Assembly (NCBI RefSeq): GCF_003148495.1
Contig: NZ_QGGH01000009.1
Coordinates: forward strand, 62,001-126,000
Direction: 5' to 3'
DNA length: 64,000 nucleotides
DNA from: Mesorhizobium loti
GTDB lineage: Bacteria; Pseudomonadota; Alphaproteobacteria; Rhizobiales; Rhizobiaceae
A program made the translations under genes and the position numbers. Below are positions 34,923 through 44,041 of this stretch, one piece after another. Under the pieces are notes generated by a model. The model ran no database searches. It saw nothing but the letters and a program-made list of their open reading frames with translations, and was not told the origin of the DNA. How positions within the stretch are numbered: the stretch's first letter is position 1; the number at the start of each line of letters is the position of its first letter.

Positions 34923-35573
34923 TTAATTGCCGTCCAGCCCGCCATAGGATCTGACCAGGCCGGCCATGTCGGGCGACGAGTGCTGCTCGCTTTCGAGCCC
35001 CTGTGCAACGCCGACGCGATCGGCGACCGGCCGGTTCTGGCTGACCTTCCACTTGCCGTGGATTTCGCTGATCTCGATTTCCAGCCCGATAATGCCCTTG
35101 ATCTGCGACTGGATGAACGGCGCCGGCGCATCGGTCACCGCCCAGGGCGCTTCCCGAGTGCCTTCCTGGGACACGGTCAGATCGGCGATCTGCTGCGCCA
35201 GCCAGTCCTGGTCATCCATCACCTTGACGGTGCCGCGAACCTGCACGATGGCATAATTCCAGGTCGGCACCACCTTGCCGGTTTCGCGCTTGGTCTCGTA
35301 CCAGGATGGCGTCACATAGGCATCGCTGCCCTGGAAGACGATCAGCACGGGTGAAGCCGGATTGTCGGCCAGCAGGCGCCATTGCGGATTGGCCCGCGCC
35401 AGATGGGCGCGCAGCCTGCCGTTCGGCCCAATTTCGGCGTCGAGCAGGAACGGGATGGCGTTGGCGACCGGCCCCTCGGGCCCGTTGGAAACCAACAGGC
35501 CCAATGGATGCGTCCGGATCAACCCGTGTAGGATTTCCGGCCGCGTTTCCCTGAACTGAGGAGGTTCGTACAT
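34923..35573 (-). CDS. PaiB-like FMN-binding protein
   Basis: A 216-residue split-barrel flavoprotein of the PaiB group: MYEPPQFRE, HPLGLLVSN, FQGSDAYVTPSWY, VPTWNYA and QIKGIIGLEIEI. B. subtilis PaiB influences sporulation and protease genes, and the family is named FMN-binding negative regulator, but DNA binding has not been shown broadly. It runs leftward next to the alpha/beta hydrolase. Confidence 0.9.
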   Translation of the reverse strand: MYEPPQFRETRPEILHGLIRTHPLGLLVSNGPEGPVANAIPFLLDAEIGPNGRLRAHLARANPQWRLLADNPASPVLIVFQGSDAYVTPSWYETKRETGKVVPTWNYAIVQVRGTVKVMDDQDWLAQQIADLTVSQEGTREAPWAVTDAPAPFIQSQIKGIIGLEIEISEIHGKWKVSQNRPVADRVGVAQGLESEQHSSPDMAGLVRSYGGLDGN

Positions 35574-35594
35574 CGCTGTCCCAGCTTTCTTTGC

Positions 35595-36269
35595 TTATCT
35601 CAGCCGCTTCGGCCGCGGATCCGACAATTCGCCGGCCAGCCGGCGGTCGAGATAGTCGGCACATTCCTCGAGCAGCAGGTCGGCGTCGTTGGAGAAGAAA
35701 TGGTTGGCGCCAGGCAAGGTCTTCTGCGTGATGGTGATGCCCTTTTGCGTGTGCAGCTTGTCGACCAGGCCCTGCACATCCTTTGGTGGCGCGACCTTGT
35801 CGGCATCGCCATGGATAATCAGGCCCGATGACGGGCAGGGCGCCAGGAACGAGAAATCATAGGTGTTGGGCTGCGGCGCGATCGAGATGAAGCCTTCGAT
35901 CTCGGGACGGCGCATCAGAAGCTGCATGCCGATCCAGGAGCCGAAGGAGTAACCGGCAACCCAGCAGCTCTTGGAATCCGGATGCAGCGACTGCACCCAG
36001 TCGAGGGCTGCGGCGGCATCCGACAACTCGCCAGTGCCGTGATCGAACTCGCCCTGGCTGCGGCCGATGCCGCGGAAATTGAAGCGAAGCGTGGTGAAAT
36101 CCCGCTTCTGGAACATATAGAAGAGGTCGTAGACGATCTTGTTGTTCATCGTGCCGCCGAACTGGGGGTGCGGGTGCAGGACGATGGCAATCGGCGCGCT
36201 CTTTTCCTTGGAAGGCTGGTAACGTCCCTCCAGACGGCCGGCAGGACCGGTGAAAATGACCTCAGGCAT
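35595..36269 (-). CDS. Alpha/beta hydrolase
   Basis: A 224-residue hydrolase with nucleophile motif GYSFGSW (Ser), a late Asp (HGDADKV) and His (GANHFF). The HPHPQFGGTMNNKIV and RFNFRGIGRSQG blocks mark the dienelactone-hydrolase-like group often annotated as 'CocE/NonD or YsgA-like'. GGAG six bases before ATG 36269 fixes the start. The substrate is unknown. It is divergent from the suf operon and shares the region holding the Irr-type box. Confidence 0.85.
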   Translation of the reverse strand: MPEVIFTGPAGRLEGRYQPSKEKSAPIAIVLHPHPQFGGTMNNKIVYDLFYMFQKRDFTTLRFNFRGIGRSQGEFDHGTGELSDAAAALDWVQSLHPDSKSCWVAGYSFGSWIGMQLLMRRPEIEGFISIAPQPNTYDFSFLAPCPSSGLIIHGDADKVAPPKDVQGLVDKLHTQKGITITQKTLPGANHFFSNDADLLLEECADYLDRRLAGELSDPRPKRLR

Positions 36270-36360
36270 GAAATACTCCACTTGGGTATACGAATGCGCG
36301 GCGCCCGGAACGTGTCTTCCTCTGGCCTTGACGCAGGGCGAGCGTCTTCTTAGAAGCTAG

Positions 36361-36377
36361 TTTAGAATTGTTCAAAA
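36361..36377. promoter_or_regulatory. Candidate Irr (iron control element) box
   Basis: TTTAGAATTGTTCAAAA closely matches the rhizobial Irr/ICE consensus TTTAGAA-N3-TTCTAAA, with one changed position in the right arm and a short shift at its end. It lies about 100 bases before the first gene of the suf operon. Irr and RirA control suf genes in rhizobia, so iron-responsive expression is likely. Confidence 0.65.
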
Positions 36378-36478
36378 CTGAGTGGCAAGACATCGAGCCC
36401 GGCCACCCGCGCCGCAAGCCGCGTAAATAGGACGGCTCGCCTTGGAATTTCAAGGAAATAACGCGATACGTCGGCGGA

Positions 36479-37672
36479 ATGGCTTCTGACGGGACCAACT
36501 GGACGAAAATGGCCGCAATACGCGCCTATCTCGACTATAATGCCAGTGCGCCGCTGCTTGCCGCGGCCCGCGAGGCTATGGTCGCAGCGCTTGATGTCGC
36601 CGCCAACCCGTCATCGGTCCACGCCGAAGGGCGCGCCGCACGCCGCCTGATCGAGACCGCCAGGCGTGACGTTGCGGCACTGGTCAACGCCAAGCCGGAG
36701 CATGTCGTTTTCACCTCCGGCGCGACGGAAGCCGCCTCGACGCTGCTGACATCAGACTGGCAGATGGGGCGTGGTACTGTGCGCATGAGCCGGCTTTACG
36801 TGTCCGAGGCCGACCATCCCTGCCTGTTGAATGGTGGGCGCTTTCCGGCAGCACAGGTGACGCGGATCGGCGTTGATGCCAATGGCATCGCCGATCTCGG
36901 CGCCCTGGTCGCGGCGCTCGGCCGCCATGACAAGGCCGATGGCCTGCCGCTGGTCGCCATCCATGCCGCCAACAACGAGACCGGTGTCATCCAGCCGATC
37001 GATCGCATCGCTGAGATCGTCAAGGCTGCGGGCGGCATCCTCGTCGTCGACGCGGTCCAGGCCGCGGGCCGCGTATCGATCGACATGTCAGCGGATTACG
37101 CCGATTATCTGATTCTGTCCTCGCACAAGATCGGCGGCCCCAAGGGCGTCGGCGCCATCGTCACCGCTTCCGACCTGATGATGCCGAAGCCGCTGATCAA
37201 CGGCGGTGGCCAGGAGAAGGGCCATCGCGGCGGCACTGAAAATCTCGCCGCCATTGCCGGTTTTGGCGCCGCGGCACGCGAGGCCCTGACCGGATTGCCG
37301 GCCGTCGATGCGGTGCGCCAGCGCCGCGACGAGATCGAGGCCATCATGAAATTGCTGGTGCCGGACGCGGAAATCTTTGGAACCGGTTCGCCAAGGCTTG
37401 CCAACACGACATTCTTCGCTATTGCGGGCGTCAAAGCTGAAACCGCGCAGATCGCCTTCGATCTGGCCGGTGTGGCGTTGTCGGCCGGCTCCGCATGCTC
37501 GTCGGGCAAGGTCGGGCCGAGCCATGTGCTGAAAGCCATGGGCTACGGCGACAGTCTTGGCGCCTTGCGCGTGTCGATCGGACCGGCGACCGGCGCGGAA
37601 GACATCGAGTTATTTCGCGTTGCGCTGACTGGAATCGCCGCGCGTAGGGCGAGTAGAGAAAAAGCCGCGTAA
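36479..37672 (+). CDS. sufS2: Cysteine desulfurase, IscS/NifS class, first gene of the suf operon
   Basis: A 397-residue PLP enzyme that removes sulfur from cysteine for Fe-S assembly. PLP Lys is in SSHKIGGPKG, and the catalytic Cys is in the long mobile loop SAGSACSSGKVGPSHVL, which marks class I (IscS/NifS). ATG 36479 sits next to GGCGGA; ATG 36509 (MAAIRAYLDYNASAP) is an alternative with family-like sequence. Position ahead of sufB, with a second desulfurase further down, matches the sufS2-BCD-S1-X-A order recalled for Sinorhizobium. Confidence 0.9.
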   Translation: MASDGTNWTKMAAIRAYLDYNASAPLLAAAREAMVAALDVAANPSSVHAEGRAARRLIETARRDVAALVNAKPEHVVFTSGATEAASTLLTSDWQMGRGTVRMSRLYVSEADHPCLLNGGRFPAAQVTRIGVDANGIADLGALVAALGRHDKADGLPLVAIHAANNETGVIQPIDRIAEIVKAAGGILVVDAVQAAGRVSIDMSADYADYLILSSHKIGGPKGVGAIVTASDLMMPKPLINGGGQEKGHRGGTENLAAIAGFGAAAREALTGLPAVDAVRQRRDEIEAIMKLLVPDAEIFGTGSPRLANTTFFAIAGVKAETAQIAFDLAGVALSAGSACSSGKVGPSHVLKAMGYGDSLGALRVSIGPATGAEDIELFRVALTGIAARRASREKAA

Positions 37673-37859
37673 GCGGTTGGACGAATTTGGGCCTTTCGGC
37701 CTGGTGGAGCCGTGCGTTTCGTGTTGGCCGGGTGAATTTCCGGTCGGGGCGCACTATATGGAACTTACGCTGCCGCGAGCGCTTCTTCGGCGTTCATTTT
37801 GGCGGTGCCATAGTTTGAAAACTGTCGGGCCTTGACCCCGGCGTGGATGGAGAACGCAT

Positions 37860-39377
37860 ATGCCTGCTGTGCAGGACACGATCGATCGGGTCCGAAAGAT
37901 CGACGTCGACCAATACAAATACGGATTCCAGACCGAAATCGCTGTTGATAAGGCCCCCAAGGGGCTGAGCGAAGACATCATCCGTTTCATTTCGGCCAAG
38001 AAGGACGAACCGTCCTGGATGCTGGAATGGCGCCTGGAAGCGTATCGCCGCTGGCTGACGCTGGACGAGCCGACCTGGGCGCGCGTCCACTATCCGAAGA
38101 TCGATTTCCAGGACATCTACTTCTACGCAGCGCCGAAGAGCACGCCCGGCCCGACGTCGCTCAGCGATGTCGATCCCGAACTGCTGAAGGTCTATGAGAA
38201 GCTGGGTATTCCGCTGCGGGAGCAGGAAATCCTCGCCGGCGTACAGAAGACCGACGCCTCCGAACTCGAGGAAGTCAGCGACAATGTCTACAAGTCGGGC
38301 CGCGTCGCCGTCGACGCCGTGTTCGATTCCGTCTCGGTCGTCACCACCTTCAAGAAGGAGCTGGCGCAGGCCGGCGTCATCTTCTGCTCGATCTCGGAAG
38401 CCATCCGTGAGCATCCGGAGCTGGTGAAGAAGTATCTCGGTTCGGTCGTGCCGACCTCCGACAATTACTACGCGACGCTGAATTCGGCCGTGTTCACCGA
38501 CGGCTCCTTCGTCTTCGTGCCCAAGGGCGTGCGCTGCCCGATGGAACTGTCGACCTATTTCCGCATGAACGAGAAGAACACCGGCCAGTTCGAACGCACG
38601 CTGATCATCGCCGAGGAGGGGGCTTACGTCTCCTATCTCGAGGGCTGCACGGCGCCGCAACGCGACGAAAACCAGCTTCACGCCGCGGTCGTCGAACTGG
38701 TGGCGCTCGACGACGCCGAGATCAAATACTCAACGGTGCAGAACTGGTACCCCGGCGACGCCGAGGGCAAGGGCGGCATCTACAATTTCGTCACCAAGCG
38801 CGGCGACTGCCGCGGCGACCGCTCGAAGATTTCGTGGACGCAAGTCGAGACCGGCTCGGCCATCACCTGGAAATACCCGAGCTGCATCCTGCGCGGCGAC
38901 GATTCCTCGGGCGAGTTCTATTCGATCGCCGTGTCGAACGGCTATCAGCAGGTCGACAGCGGCACCAAGATGATCCATCTCGGCAAGAACACGTCGAGCC
39001 GCATCATCTCCAAGGGCATCGCCGCCGGCTTCTCGCAGAACACCTATCGCGGCCAGGTCTCGGCGCACCGCAAGGCGACCAACGCCCGCAACTTCACCAA
39101 CTGCGACTCGCTGCTGATCGGCGACCAGTGCGGCGCGCACACGGTGCCCTACATGGAAGCCAAGAACTCGACGGCGCAGTTCGAGCACGAAGCGACGACG
39201 TCGAAGATTTCCGAGGACCAGAAATTCTACGTCATGCAGCGCGGTATCCCTGAAGAGGAAGCTATCGCACTGATCGTCAACGGCTTCGTCAAGGACGTCA
39301 TCCAGCAACTGCCAATGGAGTTCGCGGTCGAAGCGCAGAAGCTGATCGGTATCTCGCTGGAAGGCTCGGTGGGCTAA
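37860..39377 (+). CDS. sufB: Fe-S cluster assembly scaffold SufB
   Basis: A 505-residue core subunit of the SufBC2D scaffold, in which clusters are built. The N-terminal part (KYGFQTEIAVDKAPKGLSED) and the C-terminal beta-helix with the conserved NARNFTNCDSLLIGDQCGAH segment are intact. The length matches alphaproteobacterial SufB (about 490-505). It is 187 bases after the desulfurase gene, a gap that might hold a second promoter. Confidence 0.97.
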   Translation: MPAVQDTIDRVRKIDVDQYKYGFQTEIAVDKAPKGLSEDIIRFISAKKDEPSWMLEWRLEAYRRWLTLDEPTWARVHYPKIDFQDIYFYAAPKSTPGPTSLSDVDPELLKVYEKLGIPLREQEILAGVQKTDASELEEVSDNVYKSGRVAVDAVFDSVSVVTTFKKELAQAGVIFCSISEAIREHPELVKKYLGSVVPTSDNYYATLNSAVFTDGSFVFVPKGVRCPMELSTYFRMNEKNTGQFERTLIIAEEGAYVSYLEGCTAPQRDENQLHAAVVELVALDDAEIKYSTVQNWYPGDAEGKGGIYNFVTKRGDCRGDRSKISWTQVETGSAITWKYPSCILRGDDSSGEFYSIAVSNGYQQVDSGTKMIHLGKNTSSRIISKGIAAGFSQNTYRGQVSAHRKATNARNFTNCDSLLIGDQCGAHTVPYMEAKNSTAQFEHEATTSKISEDQKFYVMQRGIPEEEAIALIVNGFVKDVIQQLPMEFAVEAQKLIGISLEGSVG

Positions 39378-39671
39378 GTGGCCATGGCGACGCAGCTGCC
39401 GAGAGAAGAAATCTGGTTTGCCGTACGCTGGCGGCGGCTGTGGGCTGTCCGCCGCGAGGGCAAGATCGCCATGGCCAAATTTGCCGCCGCGACAATTGTT
39501 TCGGCATTTGCCGGCGTCCTGCTCATTGCCTTCGTCAATGTGTTCCTCGGCATTGCCGTCTTCTCGGCCGGTTTTGGCATGTCCCTATCGTGGTTCATGG
39601 CCCTGCAGCGCCGGCACACCGACTACTCCATCACTTACGGCGATTATTTCAGAGAAAAGAACAATGCTTGA
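39378..39671 (+). CDS. Small membrane protein in the suf operon
   Basis: A 97-residue protein with two hydrophobic helices (TIVSAFAGVLLIAFVNVFLG and IAVFSAGFGMSLSWFMAL) and a charged C-terminus. It starts with GTG directly after the sufB stop (ATG 39384 is possible) and overlaps sufC by 8 bases, so it is translated with them. No family was recognised. Constant linkage in the operon suggests an accessory role, but none is known. Confidence 0.75.
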   Translation: MAMATQLPREEIWFAVRWRRLWAVRREGKIAMAKFAAATIVSAFAGVLLIAFVNVFLGIAVFSAGFGMSLSWFMALQRRHTDYSITYGDYFREKNNA

Positions 39672-40419
39672 AATCAGAAACCTGCACGCCCGCATCGTCG
39701 ATGACGGCACCGAAATCATCCGCGGCTTGAACCTGACGGTGAAAGCCGGCGAGGTCGCCGCGATCATGGGGCCGAACGGCTCGGGCAAGTCGACGCTGTC
39801 CTACATCCTCGCCGGCCGCGAGGACTATGAAGTGACCGAGGGCGACATCCTCTACAACGGCCAGTCGATCCTCGAAATGGATCCAGCCGAGCGCGCCACG
39901 TCAGGCATCTTCCTCGCCTTTCAATACCCGATGGAGATACCGGGTGTGGCGACCATGGAATTCCTGAAAGTGGCGATGAACGAGCAGCGCAAGGCGCGCG
40001 GCGAGGAACCCTTGAAGATCCCGGAATTCCTGAAGCGGGTGAAGGAAGCAGCCGCCTCGCTCAGCATGGACATGGCGATGCTGAAGCGGCCGCTCAATGT
40101 CGGCTTCTCCGGAGGCGAGAAGAAGCGCGCCGAGATCCTGCAGATGAAGCTGCTGGAGCCGAAGCTGTGCGTGCTCGACGAGACCGATTCTGGCCTCGAC
40201 ATCGATGCGCTGAAGATCGTTTCGGACGGCGTCAACGCATTGCGCGCGCCAGATCGGGCATTCCTGGTCATCACCCACTATCAGCGCCTGCTCGAACACA
40301 TCGTGCCCGATACCGTGCACGTGCTCTACAAGGGCCAGGTCATCAAGTCGGGCGACAAGTCGCTGGCGCTTGACCTGGAAGCCAATGGCTACGCCGGCGT
40401 GATCGGCGAAGCCGCGTGA
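39664..40419 (+). CDS. sufC: Fe-S assembly ATPase SufC
   Basis: A 251-residue ABC-type ATPase that energises the SufBCD scaffold. Walker A is GPNGSGKST, the signature FSGGEKKRAEILQM and Walker B LCVLDETDSGLDID, the last two characteristic of SufC. It overlaps the small membrane protein gene by 8 bases and is followed by sufD. Confidence 0.97.
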   Translation: MLEIRNLHARIVDDGTEIIRGLNLTVKAGEVAAIMGPNGSGKSTLSYILAGREDYEVTEGDILYNGQSILEMDPAERATSGIFLAFQYPMEIPGVATMEFLKVAMNEQRKARGEEPLKIPEFLKRVKEAAASLSMDMAMLKRPLNVGFSGGEKKRAEILQMKLLEPKLCVLDETDSGLDIDALKIVSDGVNALRAPDRAFLVITHYQRLLEHIVPDTVHVLYKGQVIKSGDKSLALDLEANGYAGVIGEAA

Positions 40420-40444
40420 GATGCCAGAAGGCAAGGCAAGACTG

Positions 40445-41713
40445 ATGAATATGCACTCGACACCCCAACGCACGCAGGCCGAAACAGCGTTGATCGACGC
40501 GTTCGGCGACCGGCTGTCGCTGCTGCCGGGCGACGGCGCGGTGATGCTGAAGCGCGACGACGCCATCGAGGCGATCAAGCACGGCCTGCCGACGCGGCGT
40601 GTCGAATCCTGGCATTACACCGACCTGCGCCGGTTGTTGAATGCGGTGCCGGACTTCGATCCGGCCGCCATGGCCAAAGCCATTGCACCGATTGTCGCCG
40701 GTTCCACCGTGGTGTCGATCCTGAACGGCACGTCCGACGCCAAGGTGCCGGTCCTTGAAGGCGTCACTTTCCAGCGCCTGTCGGAAAAGCTGACCGACGG
40801 CAGCATCGCGCCGGGGCTCGATCCCTATGGCAGCGACGACGCCATCGGTGCACTGAACACGGCGTTCGTTGCCGACGGTTATTTCGTCGATATCGCCGAT
40901 GGCGCGGAACTCGAAAAGCCGATCGAACTGCAGAACCTGCAAGCCGGTGGCCAGACCCATGTGCGCCTGCCAGTGCGTGTCGGCGCTGGCGCCAAGGCCG
41001 TTATCGTCGAGCGCCAGGCGGGTGACGGGGCTGCCCTGGTCAGCTCGGTCAGCCAGCTCGTGCTGGGCGAGGGTGCCGAAGTGATATGGCTGATCGTGCA
41101 GGAGCAGCCGGAAACGGCCACGCATCTGGCGCAGTTCAAGGCGCATCTAGGCAAGAATTCGAAGCTGACGGTGTTCTTCATGAATGCCGGCGGCAAGCTT
41201 GTGCGCCAGGAGATCGTGGTCAGGACGACAGGCGAAGGCGCCGATTTCAAATTGCGCGGCATCAACCTTCTGGCCGGCGACACCCATACCGACGTGACCA
41301 TGGTGCTCGACCATGCCGTACCGCACACGACCTCGACGGAAGTCATCCGCAACGTGGTGACGGGCAAGGCGCGGGGCGTCTTCCAGGGCCGCATCAACGT
41401 CCATCAATATGCGCAGAAGACCAACGCCAAGATGGCCTGCAACACGCTGTTGCTGTCGGATGACGGCGAGTTCTCGACCAAGCCGGAGCTGGAAATCTTC
41501 GCCGACGACGTCGTCTGCGGCCATGGCGCGACGGTCACCGAGATCGACCACGACCATCTGTTCTACCTGATGGCACGGGGCGTCGACGAGAAGACCGCGC
41601 GGGGGCTCCTTGTGAAAGCCTTCGTTGCCGAGGTGATTGAGGAACTGGACGACGAGATGATCGTCGAGGCGCTGGAAGCGCGGCTCGACGACTGGTTCGT
41701 GGCACACGGGTGA
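40445..41713 (+). CDS. sufD: Fe-S cluster assembly protein SufD
   Basis: A 422-residue paralogue of SufB in the SufBC2D complex, needed for iron entry. RRVESWHYTDLRRLL is the typical N-terminal block, and the C-terminal beta helix carries GRINVHQYAQKTNAKM, FSTKPELEIFADDV and CGHGATV with the conserved His and Cys. Start choice is open: ATG 40421 lies 1 base after the sufC stop without a ribosome site, while ATG 40445 or 40451 follow AAGGCAAG. Confidence 0.95.
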   Translation: MNMHSTPQRTQAETALIDAFGDRLSLLPGDGAVMLKRDDAIEAIKHGLPTRRVESWHYTDLRRLLNAVPDFDPAAMAKAIAPIVAGSTVVSILNGTSDAKVPVLEGVTFQRLSEKLTDGSIAPGLDPYGSDDAIGALNTAFVADGYFVDIADGAELEKPIELQNLQAGGQTHVRLPVRVGAGAKAVIVERQAGDGAALVSSVSQLVLGEGAEVIWLIVQEQPETATHLAQFKAHLGKNSKLTVFFMNAGGKLVRQEIVVRTTGEGADFKLRGINLLAGDTHTDVTMVLDHAVPHTTSTEVIRNVVTGKARGVFQGRINVHQYAQKTNAKMACNTLLLSDDGEFSTKPELEIFADDVVCGHGATVTEIDHDHLFYLMARGVDEKTARGLLVKAFVAEVIEELDDEMIVEALEARLDDWFVAHG

Positions 41714-41717
41714 AGTG

Positions 41718-42962
41718 ATGAACGCGTCGGGCAAGATCGGAGATTTCTACGACGTCGAAGCGATCCGCCGCGATTTCCCGATCCTGTCGCGGGAAGTCTA
41801 CGGCAAGAAGCTGGTCTATCTCGACAATGGCGCCTCGGCACAGAAGCCGCAGGTGGTGCTGGACACAATCCAGCACGCCTATTCCCAGGAATACGCCAAC
41901 GTCCATCGCGGCCTGCACTTCCTCTCCAATGCGGCGACGGATGCTTATGAGAAGGCGCGCGAGACGGTGCGCCGCTTCCTCAACGCGCCCAGCACCGACA
42001 ACATCATTTTCACCTCGAACACGACCTCGGCCATCAACACGGTCGCTTATGGCTATGGCATGCCCAACATCGGCGAGGGCGACGAGATCGTGCTGTCGAT
42101 CATGGAGCACCATTCCAACATCGTTCCCTGGCATTTCATCCGCGAGCGGCAGGGCGCCAAACTGGTCTGGGTGCCGGTCGATGATCTCGGCGTCTTCCAC
42201 ATCGAGGAATTTGAAAAGCGCCTGACCGACCGCACCAAGCTGGTCGCCATCACGCAGATGTCGAATGCGCTGGGCACGGTGACGCCGATCAAGGAGATCG
42301 TGCGCATCGCGCATTCGCGTGGAATTCCCGTCCTCGTGGACGGCAGTCAGAGCGCTGTGCATATGCCGATCGACGTGCAGGATCTCGACTGCGACTTCTT
42401 CGTCTTCACCGGTCACAAGGTCTACGGCCCCTCGGGCATCGGCGTGCTCTACGGCAAGAAGGACATTCTCCAGGGCATGCGCCCCTTCATGGGCGGCGGC
42501 GAGATGATCGAGGAAGTGACGGAAGACATCGTCACCTACAACGAGCCGCCGCACCGCTTCGAGGCCGGCACGCCGCCGATCGTCCAGGCGATCGGGCTTG
42601 GCGCGGCATTGGACTATATGGAATCGGTCGGCCGCGAGCGCATTGCAGCCCACGAGGAAGATCTGAAGAACTATGCGCATGAGCGGCTGCGCGCCATCAA
42701 TTCGCTACGCATCTTCGGCGACGCGCCTGGCAAGGGCGCCATCATCTCGTTCGAGCTGCAAGGCATTCATGCACACGACGTGTCGATGGTCATCGATCGG
42801 CAGGGCGTTGCGGTGCGCGCGGGCACCCATTGCGCCCAGCCGCTGTTGAAACGTTTTGGTGTAACCTCCACATGCAGGGCATCGTTCGGCATGTATAATA
42901 CCAGGGCCGAAGTTGACGCTTTGGCCGAGGCGCTTGAAAAAGCGCGCAAATTCTTCGGATGA
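41718..42962 (+). CDS. sufS: Cysteine desulfurase SufS (class II)
   Basis: A 414-residue class II desulfurase. It has the N-terminal FPILSREVYGKKLVYLDNGA, PLP Lys in FTGHKVYGPSG and catalytic Cys in RAGTHCAQPLL with a short loop. It normally works with SufE or SufU; neither is in the window. It follows sufD by 4 bases. This is the second desulfurase of the operon. Confidence 0.96.
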   Translation: MNASGKIGDFYDVEAIRRDFPILSREVYGKKLVYLDNGASAQKPQVVLDTIQHAYSQEYANVHRGLHFLSNAATDAYEKARETVRRFLNAPSTDNIIFTSNTTSAINTVAYGYGMPNIGEGDEIVLSIMEHHSNIVPWHFIRERQGAKLVWVPVDDLGVFHIEEFEKRLTDRTKLVAITQMSNALGTVTPIKEIVRIAHSRGIPVLVDGSQSAVHMPIDVQDLDCDFFVFTGHKVYGPSGIGVLYGKKDILQGMRPFMGGGEMIEEVTEDIVTYNEPPHRFEAGTPPIVQAIGLGAALDYMESVGRERIAAHEEDLKNYAHERLRAINSLRIFGDAPGKGAIISFELQGIHAHDVSMVIDRQGVAVRAGTHCAQPLLKRFGVTSTCRASFGMYNTRAEVDALAEALEKARKFFG

Positions 42963-42983
42963 CGAGTTTTTTGGGTGACGACC

Positions 42984-43376
42984 ATGGATGATGTGAGCAG
43001 CGCAGCCGAGACCACTCCGGAAACCGCGCCCAATGCACTGGTTTCGGGATCAGCCATTCCAGCCGACGAACTGGCGCGGCTGACCGACGACATCGTCTCG
43101 GCGCTGAAGACTGTCTACGATCCGGAAATCCCGGCCGACATCTACGAGCTTGGGCTGATCTACAAGATCGACATCGAGGACAATCGGTCGGTCAAGATCG
43201 ACATGACGCTGACCGCGCCTGGCTGCCCTGTCGCCGGCGAAATGCCCGGCTGGGTGGAAAACGCCGTTGGCGCCGTCGAAGGCGTTTCCGGCGTCGAGGT
43301 CAACATGACCTTCGATCCGCCCTGGTCTGCCGACCGCATGTCGGAAGAGGCGCAGGTCGCGGTGGGCTGGTACTGA
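42984..43376 (+). CDS. sufT: SufT/DUF59 (MIP18-like) Fe-S maturation factor
   Basis: A 130-residue protein with an acidic low-complexity N-terminus of about 35 residues and a DUF59 domain (TVYDPEIPADIYELGLIYKI and TLTAPGCPVAGEMP, with a conserved Cys). The family helps mature Fe-S proteins under high demand. ATG 42984 follows sufS by 21 bases; GTG 42975 is an alternative. In related genomes sufA follows directly, but here a reversed gene intervenes. Confidence 0.93.
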   Translation: MDDVSSAAETTPETAPNALVSGSAIPADELARLTDDIVSALKTVYDPEIPADIYELGLIYKIDIEDNRSVKIDMTLTAPGCPVAGEMPGWVENAVGAVEGVSGVEVNMTFDPPWSADRMSEEAQVAVGWY

Positions 43377-43378
43377 CC

Positions 43379-43897
43379 TTAGTCCACGCCGTGAGCGCTG
43401 GCGTATGACTTCATAGTGGCGAAGAAGCTCTCAAAGCTTGTCTCCGCACCTACCGACGGTACCCACATGGATCCAGTTTGAAATTTGTTTAATTTTGCGG
43501 CCTTTGTCAGAGAGAGGTCTTTCCAGCTGGATTCCTCGATTCTCACCTCGACGACAGAGAATTGATGTCGACCACGAAAAGAAATGGGCACTTCCGACAT
43601 ACTGGTCACAGCTGACCAAGGGACAAATTGAGGAGCGATCTCATTGCACTGGAAGCCGTTTGGTCCAATGGTTACTCCACGATACCGCCCTCTTAGTAAT
43701 CTCACTGTCGAACGCAGACAAACTGAAGCCAGGAAAAAGACGAGAACACCGGTTCCCACTCTGATTGGCATGGGCTTATCCGTTTGAAACAATGCTCCAA
43801 GCCCCAGGAACATTGCGATGGCTAACAGTACGAGCATGCGAGGCATAACTCGTTCGGGGTTCTCGGTGAAAACAATCACCTGATTTGTATCTGTCAT
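43379..43897 (-). CDS. Two-helix membrane protein inserted within the suf operon
   Basis: A 172-residue protein, antisense to the suf operon. Two adjacent hydrophobic helices (MLVLLAIAMFLGLGALF and VGTGVLVFFLASVCL) precede a soluble domain beginning VTIGPNGFQCNEIAPQFVPW, reminiscent of the STM3941/PH-like membrane protein family. Codon use is less GC-biased than in suf genes. Its stop is 3 bases from the sufT stop. Function is unknown; it looks acquired. Confidence 0.75.
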   Translation of the reverse strand: MTDTNQVIVFTENPERVMPRMLVLLAIAMFLGLGALFQTDKPMPIRVGTGVLVFFLASVCLRSTVRLLRGRYRGVTIGPNGFQCNEIAPQFVPWSAVTSMSEVPISFRGRHQFSVVEVRIEESSWKDLSLTKAAKLNKFQTGSMWVPSVGAETSFESFFATMKSYASAHGVD

Positions 43898-44041
43898 TGA
43901 CGGTATGCTCAGCTCGTTTCCTTGACAGTCGGATGTGCTCTCGGGCGCTCGATTTGCGTTCCGCTCTTGTCATTTATCATTGTTTCAACCATCTATGTGA
44001 AGTCCGACAAGCCTTGAACTTGAACGGGTTGGAGAAAACGA

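Noticed and set aside
43898..44041. Strong promoter for sufA around TTGACA at 43922
   Set aside because: The TTGACA is clear, but no acceptable -10 hexamer lies 16-18 bases downstream, so it was not listed as a feature.
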